Assembly (NCBI GenBank): GCA_004557195.1
Contig: SFER01000086.1
Coordinates: forward strand, 1-18,108
Source: Bacteroidales bacterium
Lineage (GTDB): Bacteria > Bacteroidota > Bacteroidia > Bacteroidales > Muribaculaceae
Length of the DNA: 18,108 nucleotides
Direction of reading: 5' to 3'
This document shows positions 15,667-18,108 of this stretch, in pieces. A program made the position numbers and the translations under genes. Under the pieces are notes generated by a model. The model had not been told where the DNA came from. It saw only the letters and a program-made list of their open reading frames with translations, and searched no databases. The first letter of the stretch is position 1. Every line of letters starts with the position of its first letter.

Positions 15667-16938
15667 ATGCTGAGTATAAGAAAAGCATATTACTGGATTT
15701 TTATCTATTTCCTCATAGTCCAGGCTCTCGCTCCTGCACTCGTGGGCTTCTCCGACGAGTTGGGGGTGTTGTTTATGCTCATTCTCATCGCTCTCGACAT
15801 TGCTATCAACAAGAACTTCAAGCGCTACACGAGCATCTACTGCGTTGTGGGAATTATGGCATTTTATGCCGTATATTCTGTCGTCGCACTAAATTTCAAC
15901 ACCCCGAAAGCGATTGCCAACGATTTCATCATCCAGCTCAAGCCCTACATCCCGTTTTTCCTCGTCTATGCGATAGCGCCCGAGTTTACCCCCTCCGAGA
16001 AAGAGACAATCAAGAAAACCTGTGTGGTGATGAGTGTGATTGTGGTGCTCCTTGGCATCGTTAGTTTCGTCAACATGCGCATCGTGCGCAACCTGCTGGG
16101 GCACGTGGCATTTGTGGGCATCATAACAACCCTCGTTTCGAGTGTCTATATGCTCATGAGCATAGACAAAGAGGGCAGAGTGTCGAAACGCGACCTCAGC
16201 ATTGCCACACTCATGCTGGTGGGTGGACTCACCTGCACCCGCTCGAAATTCTACGGCGAGTTTATCTTTGCAATGTATCTCTTCTACCTCTATAAGCCCG
16301 GAGTGCTCAAGCGCGTGAAAATCAAGCAACTCATCCTGTTTTGCGCCATATTCCTTGCCATTATTTGGGCAGCGTGGGAGAAAATCAGTTTCTATTTCCT
16401 CACCGACGGCATTGATGGATTTGACGAAGAGATGCTTGTGCACCTGGCGCGTCCTGCGCTATATGCCGGAATGGGAATGATTTTGATAGACTTTCCGTTT
16501 CTTGGCTCAGGTCTTGCGTCGTTCGCAACCTTTGCATCCTCGCCATCGGTAAATTATTCCGAAGTGTATCGCATGTACGACCTTGACAAAGTGTGGGGGC
16601 TTTCCTACAATGTGCCTGACTTCATTTGCGACTGCTTTTTCCCCGAACTTGCGCAGTTCGGACTTATCGGCATCGCAATTTTTATCCTTTTCTTTGCGTG
16701 GATTTACAAGAAAATGAGGCTTTTGCTACACACCAAGGGGAAATATGCCTTTGCCGTGGCGATGCTCATATTTGCCAGCGTGTTTATCGAGGGGACAACC
16801 GGTAGTGCATTCATGCAGGCTGCCGGTGTGATGCAAATGTCGATTCTCGGGCTCTCGATAGCGCAGTTTCGCAACATCGACAAGCAGAAAGCGCGCGAAA
16901 TACTCGCCTCCGACTATCATAATTTAGAAAATAAATAA
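15667..16938 (+). CDS. Wzy / O-antigen-ligase-like polysaccharide polymerase
   Basis: This 423-residue inner-membrane protein has roughly ten to twelve hydrophobic helices. A periplasmic segment contains ARPALYAGMGMILIDFPFLGSGLASFATF, matching the conserved arginine and G-x-G region of the Wzy/WaaL family (PF04932). Such proteins polymerise lipid-linked repeat units or ligate them to a carrier. Sitting between a Wza-like and a Wzz/Wzc-like gene, a polymerase role is more likely than ligase, but the families cannot be told apart from sequence alone. An in-frame TTG at 15622 would overlap the wza-like gene; ATG 15667 is preferred because it gives the expected short N-terminus before the first helix. 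The chain-length gene follows after 12 bases. Confidence 0.82.
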   Translation: MLSIRKAYYWIFIYFLIVQALAPALVGFSDELGVLFMLILIALDIAINKNFKRYTSIYCVVGIMAFYAVYSVVALNFNTPKAIANDFIIQLKPYIPFFLVYAIAPEFTPSEKETIKKTCVVMSVIVVLLGIVSFVNMRIVRNLLGHVAFVGIITTLVSSVYMLMSIDKEGRVSKRDLSIATLMLVGGLTCTRSKFYGEFIFAMYLFYLYKPGVLKRVKIKQLILFCAIFLAIIWAAWEKISFYFLTDGIDGFDEEMLVHLARPALYAGMGMILIDFPFLGSGLASFATFASSPSVNYSEVYRMYDLDKVWGLSYNVPDFICDCFFPELAQFGLIGIAIFILFFAWIYKKMRLLLHTKGKYAFAVAMLIFASVFIEGTTGSAFMQAAGVMQMSILGLSIAQFRNIDKQKAREILASDYHNLENK

Positions 16939-16950
16939 AAACATCAAGAT

Positions 16951-18108
16951 ATGGAAAATAACGACACAATCGATTTGAGAAAATACCTCTCGGCTATCAA
17001 GAAAGGGTGGTATTGGTATGTTATCACATTTGCAGTGTTCACTGCGCTGGCTATTACCTATCATTTCGTGAGAATGGACCAATATGCAGTCCACTCGAGC
17101 CTCCTCATCGAGGACGACGACGGCGAGAGCGGCGGCGCAATGGGAGGCCTAAGCTCGGGAATGCAGTCGATGATACGCACTTTCTCTATCGGAGGTCTCG
17201 GCTCATCGTCGATTGACAACGAGATTGAAATCTTCCACACTCACAACACAATGGTGAAACTCGTGAAACGCCTACAACTCAACCGCGTGTATGTGGAGCG
17301 TCGCGGACTCAAGAAGTACAACCTCTACCAGACCTCACCGGTGATTGTTGATATCCCCGAAGCGGTGCTCGACACGCTCGAACGCGGATTCAAGGTGCTC
17401 ATCGACCTTCATTCCGATGCTACCGCCGACATTAAGATAGTGCGCGGCTTCTTCTCGAGCACAATCGCCGAAAAGAAGGGAGCGACCCTCCCCACTTTGC
17501 TTGAAACCGAATTCGGTCCCGTTCAGGTGCTCAAATCGGAGAAATACTCCCCATCTGCCGAGCGCAGCATCAAGGTGATGGTGAGTGGCAACGACGCCAC
17601 CGTCGAGGCGCTCGCTAAAACTATAAGCATCGACTACCTCTCCAAGAAATCCGACGGCGTGGAGCTCACCATAAAAGCCAACACCCGACAACTCGGAAAG
17701 GATATCCTCAACACCATCATGGCTATATACAACGACACCCGCGTGGAGCGCAAGAACGACCGCGCTTCCCAAGCCGTGGAGTTCTACGACAAGATGATTG
17801 CCGACCTCTCTTCCCAACTCGGCGACTCCGAGCGCCGCATCGAGGAGTTCAAGAGGAAAAACAATATCATCGACTTTGCAACTCAAGCCGAAATCACGCT
17901 CAAAGCCGACCAGGCTTACGGGCAGAACCTCGTCGGTTGCATCAACCAGGACAAAATCTACGATATCATTATCAACACAATCAGCGACCCCAATCGCAAA
18001 TATGAAATGATTCCCGTTTCGGTTGGCAACGAGAAAACTTCGGCGGTTCTGGAGCAATACAACGAATTGATTATGAATCGTATGCAACTCGGTCAGTCGG
18101 CTCGCGAA
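16951..18108 (+). CDS. Wzz/Wzc-like polysaccharide chain-length determinant, C-terminal part outside the window
   Basis: This frame opens at ATG 16951 and runs 386 codons to the right edge without a stop. The N-terminus (IDLRKYLSAIKKGWYWYVITFAVFTALAITYHF) gives a short cytoplasmic arm and a membrane helix at about 20-40, the usual start of the Wzz domain. A glycine-rich stretch and IDNEIEIFHTHNTMVKLVKRL (88-108) are typical of Bacteroidetes Wzc-type proteins. Residues about 290-345 (FYDKMIADLSSQLGDSERRIEEFKRKNNI) form the periplasmic helical region. These proteins set polymer length and couple export to the Wza channel. Whether a C-terminal tyrosine-kinase domain follows cannot be seen. It begins 12 bases after the polymerase gene. 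Confidence 0.9.
   Translation, partial: MENNDTIDLRKYLSAIKKGWYWYVITFAVFTALAITYHFVRMDQYAVHSSLLIEDDDGESGGAMGGLSSGMQSMIRTFSIGGLGSSSIDNEIEIFHTHNTMVKLVKRLQLNRVYVERRGLKKYNLYQTSPVIVDIPEAVLDTLERGFKVLIDLHSDATADIKIVRGFFSSTIAEKKGATLPTLLETEFGPVQVLKSEKYSPSAERSIKVMVSGNDATVEALAKTISIDYLSKKSDGVELTIKANTRQLGKDILNTIMAIYNDTRVERKNDRASQAVEFYDKMIADLSSQLGDSERRIEEFKRKNNIIDFATQAEITLKADQAYGQNLVGCINQDKIYDIIINTISDPNRKYEMIPVSVGNEKTSAVLEQYNELIMNRMQLGQSARE

Overview
The window looks like a chromosomal segment of a gut-type Bacteroidales bacterium, possibly Muribaculaceae-like (the family is my inference). The signs are a SusC/SusD outer-membrane uptake operon, several lipoproteins with a Cys20 lipobox, a DUF3822-rsmD pair, a Por/T9SS-like C-terminal tail on a secreted enzyme, A-rich translation starts without Shine-Dalgarno sequences, and several matches to the Bacteroidetes promoter (-7 TAnnTTTG with a -33 TTG/TTTG about 19-22 bases upstream). 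I see no RNA genes, insertion sequences, CRISPR arrays or integration sites.

Layout. Bases 1-165 (minus) hold the first 55 codons of a secreted GHL10-type glycosidase that runs off the left edge. A short AT-rich region with a 13-bp direct repeat and a near-perfect palindrome separates it from a compact plus-strand housekeeping operon, 399-2663: a DUF3822 protein, the 16S rRNA methyltransferase RsmD and a DMT/EamA transporter. That operon converges on a large minus-strand operon running from 13289 down to 2777. In transcription order it holds a SusC-like TonB-dependent transporter, a SusD-like lipoprotein broken by a one-base frameshift near 8935, an unrecognised lipoprotein, a PKD-domain lipoprotein with a propeller-like C-terminal part, and, after an internal terminator-like hairpin, a second GHL10-type glycosidase with Ig/Fn3-like repeats and a Por-like tail. 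A strong terminator follows at 2733-2760.

A 472-bp AT-rich divergent region (13290-13761) carries promoters in both directions. To its right, plus-strand genes start a surface-polysaccharide cluster: a membrane O-acyltransferase, a Wza-like outer-membrane export lipoprotein, a Wzy/O-antigen-ligase-like membrane protein and the start of a Wzz/Wzc-like chain-length protein cut by the right edge.

How it fits together. The Sus-like operon should bind a glycan at the cell surface (SusD plus two lipoproteins), import it through SusC, and process it with the GHL10 enzyme. GHL10 enzymes are not the usual plant-polysaccharide hydrolases. The characterised E. coli member DigH/YddW acts on peptide-free peptidoglycan strands, so this locus could be aimed at peptidoglycan-like or other amino-sugar glycans; that is inference. 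The SusD frameshift would disable the system if it is real and not a sequence error.
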